Assembly: GCF_000321225.1 (NCBI RefSeq)
Contig: NW_004450396.1
Span: forward strand, 3,490,824-3,554,823
Direction: 5' to 3'
Source of the DNA: Odobenus rosmarus divergens
Taxonomy: Eukaryota; Chordata; Mammalia; Carnivora; Odobenidae
DNA length: 64,000 nucleotides
Part shown: in pieces, positions 40,790 to 53,630 of the stretch
How the letters are laid out: each line of letters starts with the position of its first letter
How positions within the stretch are numbered: position 1 is the stretch's first letter
Notes under the pieces: model-generated
The model's database searches: none
What the model was told of the DNA's origin: nothing
What the model saw: the letters and a program-made list of their open reading frames with translations, nothing else
Program-made: the position numbers and the translations under genes

Positions 40790-41545
40790 CCACCTGTGAT
40801 GTTAAGGAGAGCCCTGCACTTAGAAGGGCCTAGGGCTTAGCTCAATGCTCTGCAGTCACTATCTCAAAGCTCCTAATAATTTTTAGGCAAGGAGCTACAC
40901 ATTCTTATTTTGCTGTGGGTTTGAAAACCTATGTAGCTGATCCTGCCTATAACCCATGTGGGACTAGGTTGGGGGGAAGGTGAGGGAGGGAGTCTAAAAG
41001 GACATCCTTCTAGAGTTAGCTGAATGAAGTGGGGTTGGGGAAGGGGGCTGAGGGAACCAATCAAGGCAAAGGGAACCTCGTGCACAAAAGCTCAGAAGCA
41101 CAAGAATGAGCAGCCAGCAGTTCATCCTAGCTGTAGCACAGCTAAGGATGGGAAAGAGCAGCAGGGGAAACAATACCTGATAAAGAGTGGATTTTACACC
41201 GAAGGTCAGGAAAAGGCTTTGTATGGATTCAGGAAAAAGAGTAACGTTTAGATTAAGTTCACATTTTCGAACGCTTAATCTTGGGACAGTGATAGAATGT
41301 TTTCCTCCTTTGGCATTGGCAAGAAGAAGGAGGCATGGAAACGAAAGTGGAAAGGTTTATCAGGGAAGAGGCTCTTTAGTAGCCCAGGGGAGATGATGCT
41401 GTAGGTGTGAGCTAAGAACATGCTGCGGAAATAGAGAGGTGACCTAAGAAGGCAGCATCAGTGAAATTTGGTGACCCACGTGGTGTGAGGTAAGGGAGAG
41501 AAAGAAGTCAAGGATGGCTCCCAGATTCCAGTGAATCAAAGTATT
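40790..41545. mobile_element. Probable ancient interspersed repeat(s), family unassigned
   Basis: 'ctcaatgctctgcagtcact', 'ctcctaataatttttaggca' and 'attcttattttgctgtgggt', and further on 'gtcaaggatggctcccagat', are phrases of abundant old mammalian repeats. They may be two elements end to end. Names withheld for lack of certainty. Confidence 0.4.
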
Positions 41546-41775
41546 TTGGTTGTTTCCTTATGTATGGATGGATTCTTCATTTATGCTCTTGCCAACGGAA
41601 CATGAGCAGACTCCACATATCTAAATAATTGAATTTTATTCTTGACTTTTTACTTTATTCAAAAATTATCTTTGTGTTGTCTCTAGAACTTGAATGTTTA
41701 TATTAATGGGAATTTTGCCTTTATTTTGATTTTGATTTATTTTTTTAATAGAACAGGCTGGGTCCTGCATTTTTA

Positions 41776-41993
41776 TTTTTATTTTTTTTTAAAGATTTTA
41801 TTTATTTGACACACAGAGAGAGAGAGAGAGAGGGAGAGGGAGAGAGCACAAGCAGGGGGAGCGGCAGGCAGAGGGAGAAGCAGGTTTCCTGCATGAGCAG
41901 GGAGCCCCATGTGGGGCTCGATCCCAGGACCCTGGGATCATGACCTGAGCTGAAGGCAGCGGTTTAACCAACTGAGCCACCCAGGCGCCCCAA
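41776..41993 (-). mobile_element. Can-SINE with 16-bp TSD
   Basis: T-run, 'aaagattttatttatttgac', GA-rich middle, 'gggctcgatcccaggaccct', 'accaactgagccacccaggc'. The TSD gggtcctgcattttta is at 41760-41775 and 41994-42009. Confidence 0.97.
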
Positions 41994-42009
41994 GGGTCCT
42001 GCATTTTTA

Positions 42010-42614
42010 GCAACATTATCGGAATGGCAATAGCAGACCTCAGCTCTGAAGTCACGTGAACACCAAGCAGGAGCCCTCCTCTTTGCTGGATGATATGCAC
42101 GTGTTACTTCTGAGTTAGCGTCTCACAAACATCATGTCAGGGAGATCATTTTCTCAATATTTGGAGACAAGGAAACGATCATTCAGATTAAGTAAGAGCT
42201 AATAAGGAGAAAAGAAGATGTTCAAAGCCAAGTTTCCTAGCTTCATGTTTTTTTTTATTCTTCTCACCAAATGACATTTGCCTCAAGGGATTAAACCAAG
42301 AAGAGCTGAACCAATAGATTAGTTTCACCCAAATATTTCTGCACTTTCTTCCTTTGGCTCATCATTTATGTGGTCTTAGAGATGGCTGAAAGAGAACTGA
42401 AACAGCAAATAATGTGAGTAAGAAAGAAGAGAACAGCAAGAGTAGAAGAGTTATAATACTCACTAAATGACTGGCAGGGAAAGTTGATGACCGCCTCGTG
42501 GCCATGATGCAGTTAAAGAGAATCATAGCCATGCAACACTGAGTGGGCACACTTTCCTGACCCCTCTTGTATCACCTTTCCCTAGTCTCATTTCTTCACA
42601 GAATTTATGTCTGT
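42010..42614. other. Unique sequence, no feature recognised
   Basis: Short frames only (42362-42550 minus). No repeat identified. Confidence 0.45.
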
Positions 42615-42805
42615 TCAGTGCATCATCTGAGATTATTATGATTATCCTGATATTATTATTATGTACTTATTAGTTTTATTTCCTGTATTAGATTATCAAC
42701 TCCTTTGAGACAGGGGCCATTATGTCTGGTTCACCACTGTGTCCCCAGAGACTAGAAAAATGCTAGTGTATAGTAATGCCTCAATAAATATTTGTTGAAT
42801 CAAAT
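42615..42805 (+). mobile_element. LINE-2 3' end
   Basis: 'gattatcaactcctttgaga', 'caggggccattatgtctggt', 'tcaccactgtgtccccagag' and 'cctcaataaatatttgttga' are the L2 3' UTR in sense order, with its terminal AATAAA-like stretch. Confidence 0.88.
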
Positions 42806-42828
42806 ATCAGGCATTAAAAAAACCCCTT

Positions 42829-43028
42829 TTACTTACTTAGTTATTTTTTAGAGAGAGAGAGAATGTGTGTGAGCGTGGTGAGGGGCAGAGGGAGAGCGAA
42901 AGAAAGAATCTTAAGCAGTTCCAGGCTGGGCTCCATCATCGCGGGGCTCGATCTCATTACCCTGAGATTTTGACCTGAGCCGAAATCAAGAGTGGGTCTC
43001 TTAACTGACTGAACCACCCAAGTGCCCC
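42829..43028 (-). mobile_element. Can-SINE, older copy
   Basis: 'ttacttacttagttattttt', 'gagagagagagaatgtgtgt', 'gggctcgatctcattaccct' and 'gactgaaccacccaagtgcc'. No TSD could be read. Confidence 0.92.
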
Positions 43029-43844
43029 TAAAACAAACAAACAAACTTTTAAATAGTGCGGTATAAACAAAACAACTAGCTGAATTAAATTATCAACTTT
43101 GGTTATGGAAGCCTGTGTATATTATTTTGGAGGATGAGTTTTCCATTTCTTTTTCTACTGCTGATGCCCAAAAATGTAAAAGGAAGACTTGATAAGCCCT
43201 GAAAGATATGCAAGTAATCTTAGGGGAAAAAATTTTATAGAGATTAGTGCATTATGAGCTCTAATAAGGAATCTTATAATGCCACATTATATTTTATTGT
43301 TAGGGCAATGTGGAATGAATTATTCAGAGGATTCTTAAGATGTGTGAAAACTCTAATGTCATGGAAGGAAATCCTAACCACTAACACTATATGCTCTGAC
43401 CCAGAATCCTGGAGCCAGGCAATGACACTGGAAACAAAACTGTCTTTGTTTATAGATAGTGTAAAACCTTAATTCTTTGATCAAAACAAAACTTACTTAG
43501 CTCCAAATGCCAACACTTCTTGTTCCTATGTGAAAGAATATCATGTTCATTTTATGCTAAAGAAGGGGAAACATCTGTATTATACTTCAGAGATCGAAGC
43601 CTAAAATTAATAATTTGGGAGTGGTAATAACCTATAACATATAAGTTGCAATTGGGAAAATGATGGTAAATGCTAAATACTCCTGGACATTTACATTTTT
43701 GTATATGCATGTGGACTGGTTTTAATTAATTAAAAGTAAAAAAATAAAAACAAAGAAAATAGAATGTATTAAAATTTACTTAGCTTGTTAAAATTTATTA
43801 AATAACTCATCTTCACTCTGGCAAAGAACTGAGAAATTTCACTT
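43029..43844. other. AT-rich unique sequence
   Basis: Between two SINEs; a 72-codon frame (43254-43472) without a domain. Nothing else recognised. Confidence 0.45.
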
Positions 43845-43854
43845 TTAACTAGTT

Positions 43855-44055
43855 TTTTTTTTTTTTAAAGATTTTATTTGTTTATTTGACAGAGAGAGAC
43901 ACAGCGAGAGAGGGAACACAAGCAGGGGGAGTGGGAGAGGGAGAAGCAGGCTTCCCACAGAGCGGGGAGCCCGATGCAGGGCTTGATTCCAGGACCCTGG
44001 GATCATGACCTGAGCCAAAGGCAGATGTTTAACGACTGAGCCACCTAGGTGCCCC
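43855..44055 (-). mobile_element. Can-SINE, young subfamily, 10-bp TSD
   Basis: T-run, 'gattttatttgtttatttga', 'cagagagagacacagcgaga', 'acaagcagggggagtgggag' and 'acgactgagccacctaggtg'. The TSD ttaactagtt is at 43845-43854 and 44056-44065. Close relative of the copy at 62439-62641. Confidence 0.97.
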
Positions 44056-44065
44056 TTAACTAGTT

Positions 44066-44608
44066 ATTTGATGGAGACATCCGAACAAAATATAAGGTGA
44101 TATGTTTTCATCTCATAATGATTTGATATCAATGGTAGGTAGATATGTTTACCTGGGATAAAAACAAATCAGTTTCTATGTAGACTGAGTTATAAAATCT
44201 CCTTTGGTCTATAAAGTGAAATGAGGGAGTGCCTTAAAAATAAGGCTCTTCCTGATGCAGCTCCTAGTCCCTCCTAGTTCCTGGAAGAGTGAGACACATA
44301 AGCAGATGTTTATAAGGCCATGTAGAGTGCAGGTTAAAGGTGTACACAGGAAATTATAGGTGCCTGAAGGATGGTCACTTAACGAGGCCAGGCCAAGTTT
44401 ATCTAAACGACAAAATTTTTGTTCAGTTTTTAAAAAACTTAATGAAATCCTATTAAATGTTTATAAAAACACAAGTATTTGCAATTTTACTTTTAACATT
44501 CACTTCGCTGCTAATGTTAAAATTGATATTATGTGTCATACATGTTATATCTGAATGTGTGCAAGCCAATATTTTGTTGTGCTGTCTGAGAGGAAGAACT
44601 TTGGCAAA
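44066..44608. other. Unique sequence, no feature recognised
   Basis: Two overlapping short frames (44360-44648) without domains. AT-rich. Confidence 0.45.
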
Positions 44609-44983
44609 TATATTAGTCTGCTCGCGCTGCTGTAATAAAGTACCATAGACTAGGTGGCTTCAACAACAGAAATGTTTTTCCTCGCAGGGTAGGAGGCTAG
44701 AAATCCAAGATTAAGTTAGCATCAGGGTTGATATCTTCTGAGGCGTCTCTCTTTGGTTTATAAATGGCAGTCTTCTCCCTATGTCTTTGTGTGTCTGTGT
44801 CCAGATCTCCTCTTCTTATAAAAATACCAGTTATATTGGATTAGGGCCCACCTAATGACCTCATTTTAACTTAATTACCTCTTTAAGGACTTTATCTCCA
44901 AATGCAGTCACAGTCTGAGGTAGTAGGGGTTAGGATTTCAACCTGTGAATTGTGAAGGGCACAATTCAGCCCATAACAGCATT
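44609..44983 (-). mobile_element. ERVL-MaLR type solo LTR (MST/MLT1-like)
   Basis: Reverse-strand landmarks run 'attagtctgctcgcgctgct', 'gactaggtggcttcaacaac', 'cttataaaaataccagttat', 'attggattagggcccaccta', 'taatgacctcattttaactt' and 'ttcagcccataaca', covering both LTR ends. It is a solo LTR with no internal proviral genes beside it. Subfamily not fixed. Confidence 0.85.
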
Positions 44984-46099
44984 AATTTGTCTTTCCTTTC
45001 ACCTAAATACTTGCCTACTTCAATTTCTCAGTGACATGAAGAAAGCAGCGTTTTTCTCTTACATATATAATGACATAATTCCCACCTTTAATAGCATATA
45101 GATAGTTGCCTTTTGTTTGAGGGATCTGAGGGAAGATGTGGGGAGAAGAGATATGGAAAAATGCTTCCCTGAGGCTTGACCCACATTTGTTCCAGTGCCG
45201 AGCACCACATCCTGAATGACAGAGTCACCATGTGTCCCTCAACAGTCTCTTGTGTTCGGGATATGCTGGTCATTCTATAGCACAGCACCCAGGGCAAGGG
45301 CCCCTCTTGTCTGAGTCTCCAGGAAGTACTGCAAGGAATGATGAGGGCTTCCATTATAGCTGTGCAAGCAAGGATAAAAGAATAGAGAGTAGGGGATGAT
45401 TTGATAAAAATTGACACAAGGCAAAATCTACAATTTATAGGAGGAAATGAGGAAGAGGAAAGAGCCAAGAGTAATTCCCTGGGTCTTGAGTAATTAGGTG
45501 AATAGTAAGATTACTAACTAAGGGAGAGCGCCTGGAGAATCTACTTTCCGGGTAAAGAGGAGCTGCATTTTGGGCACACAACCTCCACAGATAAATCCTA
45601 TCGACCACAACCAAGCTCATATTCTCATATGTACAGCCTGGTTAATTATGCCAGCTTGCAGAACTTAATTTAAACCTATGGTAGTACTCGGTGTGTTAAT
45701 TAATAATCAACCTACATCAATCAAAATGTGAAACCCAAGTTTATTGACAGTAATACAGTCATGAGAAAAGGGAGAAAGAAAAGGAAACAAGACAGGGCTG
45801 TAACATTTAAGAGTTGTGCAAAAGCAGAACCAAATATACCCGAGCAAACGACAAAAGCAAGCCTTTCGAAGAACGCTATCCGTTCAGCTGACTTCGGCCT
45901 GGGCCTCTAGAGCCACCTCTGATGATACCAGTGGCACAAATTTCAGTGACTGATTTTGAGCATATTTACTTATCCTTCGACATCAAACAATAGGTATCAA
46001 TGCTAATTACAATGAAGCCAAATTTTGAATTCCAGGAAAGTGTAACAAACTTTTTTTCTTTTTTAAAAGAGTTACACTTATAAAACCTATTGTGTTGTA
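44984..46099. other. Mostly unique sequence
   Basis: A piece at about 45420-45510 ('gccaagagtaattccctggg') resembles an old repeat phrase also seen near 41510. A 126-codon frame (45088-45468 minus) has no domain. Locally CpG-bearing at 45840-45895. Confidence 0.4.
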
Positions 46100-46545
46100 T
46101 AGCAAAAGTTGGCACTAGTCTTAATTCCATCAATAAATGAATGGATAAATAGAATGTGGTTTATACATACAATAGAATATTATTCAGCCATAAAAAAAGA
46201 ATGAAATTCTGATAGATGCTGCAGCACAGATATACCTTGAAAACATTACGCTAAGTGAAATCAACTAGACACAAAAGGACAAATGTCTGATTCACTTAAA
46301 CAAAAAGTCTAGGATGGGCCAATTCATGGAGAAAGAAAGGAGATTAGAAATTACCAGGGGCTGGTGAGAGTGGGGAATGGGAAGTTATTTTTTAACGGAC
46401 ACAGAGTTTCTGTTTTGATGAAAAAGTTTTAGAAATAGATAGTGGTGATGATTTCATAACATTGTAAATTTAATTAGTGTCACTAAATTATACCCTTAAA
46501 AATGTTATGTTATATATATTTCACCAAAACAAAGAAAAAAATTCC
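46100..46545 (+). mobile_element. Old L1 (L1M) 3' end
   Basis: 'atgaatggataaatagaatg', 'aatagaatattattcagcca', 'gaaattaccaggggctggtg', 'gtggtgatgatttcataaca' and 'cactaaattatacccttaaa', ending 'atatttcaccaaaac', is the plus-strand end of ORF2 plus 3' UTR of an L1M element. Confidence 0.9.
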
Positions 46546-47950
46546 CCATTGTGTAGGTTTTGAGCTGACCAACAGGGTTGAGAAATCCAGTTTTCTCCTC
46601 AAAAAAACATAGTCTATTATGTTCCAAAGCAATACCAAAGAAGAGTAGACATAAACTTACACCCCAATTACTGATTATCGGACCCAGATAGCATTCCAGA
46701 ATATAACAATTTTCTGTTTAATAGATGCTGATTAGCATTTGAAATAAGGTTTTTGGGTCATCAATTCATTCTTAATGCAAGAAACCCAATCTAAATGCAT
46801 CTTCAGAGATGAGTTCCTCTGGGTCATTCCTACTTGCTAAATTCATAGGCAGTGCCCTACTTTTAAATAAAAAAAAAGAAGAAGAAGAAGAAAGAAAAGA
46901 GAAAACAGTCAAAACCTTGTAATATTAGTAGTAACAATATATTTTATAAGCCAAAGGAAGCAAAATCTCCCAATAGTCCCTTTTTCTGAAATTTACAAAT
47001 CTTTTTTTCTTAAGGTATCAGATCTAATTTTTTCCATTTTATTTTTTTTGAATAAACTCTTTTAGAATATTTTTAGATTCATGGCAAAGTTAAAAAGGTA
47101 AGCCCCATGAGCCTCCACGCAGATTTCCCCTACTGGTAACATTAGTATGGTACATTTGGATTTCTTTTGTTTGTTTTTGTGTGTGTGTGTGTGTGTGTCC
47201 TTCAGTTGGGGTTTCCTGGATGTTGTTCTCAGGATTAGGGTTATGGGTTTTGGGAGGAAGAGCTCAGAGGTAAAGTGCCATTCTCATCATATCGTAGCAG
47301 GGTACCTGCTGTCAATATGACTTAGGACTGATGATGCTAACCTTGATCATCTGGCTGAGGTAGTGTTTGTCGGGTTTCTCCACCACAGAGTTACTGTCCT
47401 CTCTCTCCTTCCACACTCCATTTCTTGGAAGGAAATCATTGTGTGCACCTCCTCCTTACTGGGGGGCAGTAGGAGGTTTATGCTCCAGCTTTTTCAGTGA
47501 AGAGTAGAACTTTACAGCATGAAAAGTGACCCTTGAGGAAGATTTTTTAGAGGGTGAAAGGGCACTTTTATAGAGAACACACTGCTCAAGGCACAGTTTT
47601 CAAAAATTTCTATGCTAGTAAAATAGGTTTCTTCCATTTAAGCCCTATTTAGAGAAAGCTAGAATCATCACAATTTTTTCCACCCTTGGTAGTCAGAAAA
47701 TGAGAGAATTTAGCATATGTATTTAATGTAAGCATTATTTTAAGGAAACAATTGAGGTTCACATTTAGTCAACCTGGTGTCAAGTAGTAGTATCACGAGA
47801 TAAAAGATAAGTCAGAATCAGTGTGGTGACAAAGCAAGGAAGGGATGGGCTGGGAACCAAGAGCAAAAGCCAGGCAGGTGTCTGAACAAAGCCAGAGAAG
47901 GAAAATCAATTCCAGAGCCAGAACAGGGAGGCCAACTTTACCATATTTGT
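46546..47950. other. Mostly unique sequence with short simple repeats
   Basis: (GAA)n near 46879-46892 and (TG)n at 47178-47198. About 47070-47280 resembles the reverse strand of an old L1 ('tttagattcatggcaaagtt', 'ccccatgagcctccac'), but I am not certain. Confidence 0.4.
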
Positions 47951-47954
47951 ATTT

Positions 47955-48172
47955 ATTTTTTTTAATTTAAATTCAATTAATTAACATATAATGTATTATT
48001 TGTTTCAGGGGTACAGGTCTGTGATTCATCAGTCTTATATAATAACCAGTGCTCATCACAACACATAGCCTCCCCAGTGTCCATCACCCTGTCACCCCAT
48101 CCCTCCACTCCCCCGCTCCAGCAACCCTCAGTTTGTTTCCTAAGATGAAGAGTCTCTTATGGTTTGTCTTTT
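47955..48172 (-). mobile_element. Carnivore L1 3' end, 5'-truncated
   Basis: T-run, 'ttaaattcaattaattaaca', 'ggtacaggtctgtgattcat', 'accagtgctcatcacaacac', 'ctccagcaaccctcagtttg' and 'agagtctcttatggtttgtc' is the reverse-strand L1 3' UTR. Confidence 0.92.
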
Positions 48173-49983
48173 TATAAGGTTTTGAAAGTCATTTGATTTC
48201 TTCCTTGTGAGACTCTGCCTTCTCTTAGGTAAAATACAGCAAAAGAAGTCTATATTCTGATCGCAAGTCAAAGAGGAATTATTATAGACTCCAGTGATTT
48301 AGGGAGGCTTCATGGACAAGTATGTTAGCTTGCCTTGGAATGAAGCTAGGGTACTAACAGAGATATATAACTGCTAACATCATGTCTTTTTTTAATATAT
48401 GCAAATTTAAAAAATCATTTAGGAGATTGGGGGATCCCAGGATGAAATGCAGGCTATGCCAAAATAATCTAACTATATTACGAAAGTAGGAAACAATCTT
48501 ACCAAAGGGGGTGGGGGGGAAGGCTGCTGATCTAAGTAACTTCGGAAGAATAAAGACTGTAAGACCAAGGGGAAAAGGAACTGTGCAAAGGACTGCACTC
48601 TATTGGTGAAGATGAACCCCACTGGAGTGGGTTAATTTTAAAACCACTTGACAGGTGTACTGGAATTGAACAAAAAGTAAATGGGTGGTGAATATTGAGA
48701 GCCAAGTTTCTCACTTTTGGAACAGAAGGTTACAGATAAGCAAAAGGGAGAGGCTAGAATGATTCATGTGGTACTGGATTGGAGACATCAGTAGGAATTC
48801 ATGTTTATCTTCATATAGATCCAAATGAATACATACCAAAGTATTTATAGATATGTGTACATATGCTGGTTTGTACACACACTTCCTTGTTTTGCCAACT
48901 GAGAGGACCTAAGGATAACCGTGCCCAGTAGCAAGGAGATATAGGGCGTGCCAGCGGTGTTTGCTGGTTCTCCCCTAAAAGCAACCAAGACGCCTTGGAG
49001 AAGTGGCTGATTTAGGATTGGGACAGGAAATGTACAAGGTAAGCCTGCGGCACCTTGTATATTTGTATACAGTGCCAAAAGATAAGGAAGGGGTAAAAGA
49101 AAAGCAATAGTAACAACAGCAAACAAACAAACAAAAAACCAAACCCCACAAAGACAGGAATACGTCCAAGTGACGCAGGAACCAACTGAAAAATCTCTCA
49201 ATGACCAAAGCTGGAATAATTTGAGTGAGAAAATAGATAAAGCAGTATTGGATTATAACTCAAAGCATAAAATTAAATATCCAGGTGTTCATTCTGATCT
49301 AAATAAATGAGTAAATAAATAAATAAGAAAGAATAGAAGAATCTCAAATAATTTTTGTAGCTCTAATTTGTATACTTATAATTCTCATTTCAACAACATA
49401 TAAAATTATATGAGTTGTTAAAAATGCTGTATTTGTAGAGGCAAAACTCAGGGATGATAAAGCCACAGGGCATCCTTTAATTGAAATGGGCAAACTCAGG
49501 GTCATGCAAAGCCATCATTTACACTTGCTTCACCATTAGGTTTCCTTGGTAATGAAACTTATCTGGTAACTACTACTTATACTTACTTAGATCCTAAGCG
49601 CACACCTCTCTTGGGTCTCACCCCATGGATTTGAATTACCAGGGGTGTGTGTTCTTATATGAGAGCACATTTGTATCCACACATACACACCTTCAAAAGA
49701 AAAAGAAATGTAACAATGTTTGGTTTTGCTTGTAGCCAAAACAAGATTTCAGTGTTTACTAGTTTCTGAAAACCACAACCATGATGGGCTGTGTCATCTT
49801 CCTGATCACCCATTACTGAACGCTCAGCATAAGGACAGCAGTGACTCAGTAGCAAACACTGCTGACACGCCCCTTGTCCTCCTGAAATGCACCAAGAAGG
49901 GGTGGGCCGTGTGACTAAGCTCCTGGACATTTACAGTAAAGTTATGTGCTGCTCAGAAGTAGGCACCGACAATGGCTTGTTTT
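48173..49983. other. Mostly unique sequence
   Basis: An AAAT-type simple repeat lies at about 49303-49328. Frames of 60-118 codons (48845-49201 minus is the longest) overlap one another and lack domains. Confidence 0.45.
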
Positions 49984-49999
49984 TAAAAAGCCAAACAAG

Positions 50000-50220
50000 G
50001 GGCACCTGGGTGGCTCAGTGGGTTAAGTGTCTGCCTTGGGCTCAGGTCATGATCTCGGGGTCCTGGTATGAAGCCCCAGGTCGGGTTCCCAGCTCCGTGG
50101 GGAGCCGGCTTCTCCCTCTCCCTCTCCCTCTGCCTGCCGCTCTGCCTATCTGTGCTCTCTATCTCTCTACGTCTCTGTCAAATAAATAAATAAAATCTTA
50201 AAAAAAATAAAATAATAAAA
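50000..50220 (+). mobile_element. Can-SINE with 16-bp TSD
   Basis: 'gggcacctgggtggctcagt', 'ctccctctccctctccctct', 'tcaaataaataaataaaatc' and a long A/T tail. The perfect TSD taaaaagccaaacaag is at 49984-49999 and 50221-50236. Confidence 0.98.
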
Positions 50221-50236
50221 TAAAAAGCCAAACAAG

Positions 50237-51630
50237 CACCACTATGACTGCTGAAAAATATGTTGAATCTTTTCTTTACGAAAGTTTTGACAGCCTGAGA
50301 CATTTGAGATGATGGCTGTGCCTTGTTCGACTTTCGTTGTTCCTTCCTACACCTTCTGTGTTCTGTGTCACAGGGCATGTGTCCTGCTCCAGCCCATCCA
50401 GGGAGCAGCGAATGACAGCCTTCCCCAGAGAACCTTCTGACCCGGGGGCGGGGCACTTTACACCCCCCTCCTATCATCAGAGAAATGGCAGGCCACGGGG
50501 AGACGTCACATATTCTCAAGTAACAGTCTTGCCTTTAAAATCCCTTTTTCTTCTATTATAGATGTAACAACTGTTCGGGGAGATATGACCCTGAAAGGAG
50601 GGCATTTCTTAAAGGGAAATTCTTAAGAAACCCAAATCAAGTTTAAAATATAAATAACAGATGTGCCTTTAAAAATAACTTATCCCATCCTACAAGCCAG
50701 TTTCTGCAGAAATCAGTTGTCATGTAAGATCTAAAAATTTAGGCATATATAAAAAGTTCACAACTGGATCAGGATGCTCCTTTTCCATATCTTTCTCTCT
50801 CTTGAAAGTTAACTCCAAACATCCCTATAATGATAATGTGCTTGAAAAATGCCAACGACATAAAGATTTTCAATGGATTTAACTAAATACAAGATCCAAA
50901 AGGCTCGCTTTTAAAATATGCTAACTCAGTCCCTGGCCAACATTTTATGCTGATCTGTAATTCTTACTCTGTTGTAAAAATGATGCAGTATTGTAATGAC
51001 TATGGCGTATGGGTAGATTATTTTTGTAATTTCCTTTATGTAATGGAAATATTTCCTGTTCCAGCACCATATAAACACCTGAAGAAAGGACAAGGTCAGG
51101 TCAACAGATTGTGGAATTTAGATTGGCCACCTAAGCTATTTGAGGTCGGCACTCACTGTAATCTTGAATGTTTGCACCTGCTGTGCAGTAAGTAGATGTC
51201 CTTGGACACCTTACAAAGCCCAGCATGTGCACAAGTTGGGGAGAAGAAGCAGGCTGGCAAAATTACTTCCTTACCAACTCACCCAACCCCTTCTCCATCT
51301 CTCTTCATAACGTTTTGTTTACATCAATAGCAAAGACATAAGAGTCATCTTTCACTTTTCAGCTACAAAGGAAGAAGTGACCTCTGACACCGACAAGTGT
51401 GACTGGCACTTAAATACTGGTACAACATGCTAGGCTCACAGAGTCTATTCTATGTTCTATACTATTGTTGATAATGTGAATTTGGGGGGTATTCACCCCT
51501 ATTGTCCTTTCTCCATGTTAGATGCTGCCCTTTGGTTTCAGTGTCCCCTTACAGAAATATATGTAGCGACCACTGCCTCTATTAAGATACCTGCCATTGT
51601 TGCAAATTCTGGAATGAAGGTAAGGCATTT
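50237..51630. other. Unique sequence with a GC-box
   Basis: 'cgggggcggggcac' (about 50443-50456) carries a GGGGCGGGGC Sp1-type site in otherwise ordinary DNA. Short frames only; no gene recognised. Confidence 0.4.
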
Positions 51631-51647
51631 AAAAAATTTACCCTATT

Positions 51648-51846
51648 GGAACACCTGGGTGGCTCAGTTGGTTAAGTGTCTGCCTTCAGCTCAGGTCATG
51701 ATCCCAGGGTCCTGGGATCAAGACCCGCATCCTTGCTCAGCAGGGAGCCTGCTTCTCCCTCTACCTGCCTCTCCCTCTGCTTGTGCACGCACACACTCTC
51801 TCTCTCTGACAAATAAATAAATAAAAATCTTAAAAATAAATAAATT
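51648..51846 (+). mobile_element. Can-SINE, first of a tandem pair
   Basis: 'gaacacctgggtggctcagt', 'ttgctcagcagggagcctgc', 'tgacaaataaataaataaaa'. The target 'aaaaaatttaccctatt' (51631-51647) precedes it, and a related 'aaaaatttaatacttatcct' follows its tail. Confidence 0.95.
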
Positions 51847-51871
51847 AATTAAAAATTTAATACTTATCCTA

Positions 51872-52071
51872 CCAGGCATGTGGGTGGCTCAGTCAGTTAA
51901 GTGTCTGACTCCTGATTTCATCTCAGGTCATGATCTCAGCATCTTGAGATCAAGCCTTGTGTCAGGTTCCATGTTGGATGTGGAGCCTACTTAAGATTCT
52001 CTCTCCCTCTCCCTCTGCCCCTCCTCCCACTCTCATTCTCTCTCTCAATAAATAAATAAATAAAAATAAAT
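51872..52071 (+). mobile_element. Can-SINE, second of a tandem pair, older
   Basis: 'catgtgggtggctcagtcag', 'gattctctctccctctccct' and 'aataaataaataaataaaaa', more diverged than its neighbour. It is followed by 'aaaaaacttacccttcatt' (52072-52090), similar to the sequence before the first SINE. Confidence 0.93.
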
Positions 52072-52090
52072 AAAAAACTTACCCTTCATT

Positions 52091-53630
52091 AAAATTATTT
52101 CCCTTCTATATTAGATAGCTTATAATTTGGGTAACCAGATTTCTGAAACAGGGATGGAGAGGAAGGGAGGGCTGGAGGGAGGAGAGAGACTGCTGTAGAG
52201 GCAGTGTCATCCACAAGGAAAGAATATGAGTAAAAACAATATAAACAAGGATGACATCCTCCCCCCACCAAAAAAAAAAAACCTTTCTTGTCACCTTGCA
52301 AAGATTATATAAAAAGTTACAGGTTATAATCAAAAGAAATAAAATATTTAATTAACAAGGAAATATGCATCCTTCACATAATTACTGAATGTAATTGCCA
52401 GAAACTGGGGACTTAGAGGGGGAAGTGATATTCTCCAGCTGTAGCCACACAGATTACAGATAAAATGAAATTTCTCACTGTTTCTGCCCATGTTTGCAAA
52501 GTGACAAGTTATTGTCCCCAAACTAACTGAAACAATGAGAAAAAATTTTTGAAAAAACAAAGAGAATGATATTACTAGCTTATCATCTTACTGCTTATTT
52601 CACTTAAACATATCTACCCTCTTATGGTTTGAAATCTAAAGTAAATCTCTGGAGGCTGACCTAATATTGCCAATTTTGACATCAATCTGATAAGACCTTG
52701 CCATTTATTTCCTCTGTATTTTTGCTTTTTTATCAGGTTAAGAATGTCTATCTACTTTCTGATTTGTAATAGAAGACTTGGGAATCTCTTTCAGCCCTTC
52801 TGGAGGAAGTCTCTATGAAGCATAAAATGCTTTTATATTTTAGAATGAACTCTTTGTGCCTATTAATAGAGAATTACAAAGGGTAGTGATTAATGCTTCC
52901 CAAAAGTTCAGAGAGTTAGTCTTGTCTAGTTATTTCACCATACCTTAGCAGAATCACGATTTAAGGGTTGGATAAGAGAGGAAAAATAGAGGAGGAGTCT
53001 GGGGAGGTGGGATATAGGATCAAGTTAACAAGTTAACAGAGCACACCAAGTCTTCTGTGGATATGTACACTTCAAAAAGGCTCAAAGGCTCTGGAAGGTC
53101 ATGAAGCATTGTCCCAAGTTCAACAAATATGAAATAGTTGAACAACATCAGAAAAAAATTATGGAAAAGTAGATTACAGCCTATGTAATTTACCCTTTTG
53201 AATTGCATGGCTCAAGATGTTTTGAAAAACCTCATCAATCTATCTAAATTTATGCAGTGCTTGGTACTAAACTAAGTGCATGAAATTGTCAGCATTCAGT
53301 AAATTTTTAAAGAATTTATTGATTTTACCCTAGGGCAGTAAAAATTCAGTGAGACATTGTGGGACAAAGATTGGAAGAGGAAAGAAGCCAGAGAATTGAT
53401 CCTGGTATTTGGGGACCATTTTTCCCCCTTGAAATGATTGCCAATTCCAGTAACAGATAAGCCCTCGTAGAAAATGAACCCCATCTTTGAGTCATCTTAA
53501 TCTATAATAGGATTTGCAATGATTTCAGATAGCTCATACCTCAAACCTAGCAACTTGGTGGAAACAAGAGTAAATCGACCTTAGAGAAAGATTAAATCAT
53601 TAAAAGCTTACTTCCAAATTCTTCATATAT
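52091..53630. other. AT-rich unique sequence
   Basis: Short frames on the minus strand (52095-52560, 53020-53208, 53296-53484), all without domains. No repeat recognised. Confidence 0.45.

Noticed and set aside
44609..44983. Retroviral genes next to the LTR
   Set aside because: Flanks hold no gag, pol or env-like frame; it is a solo LTR.
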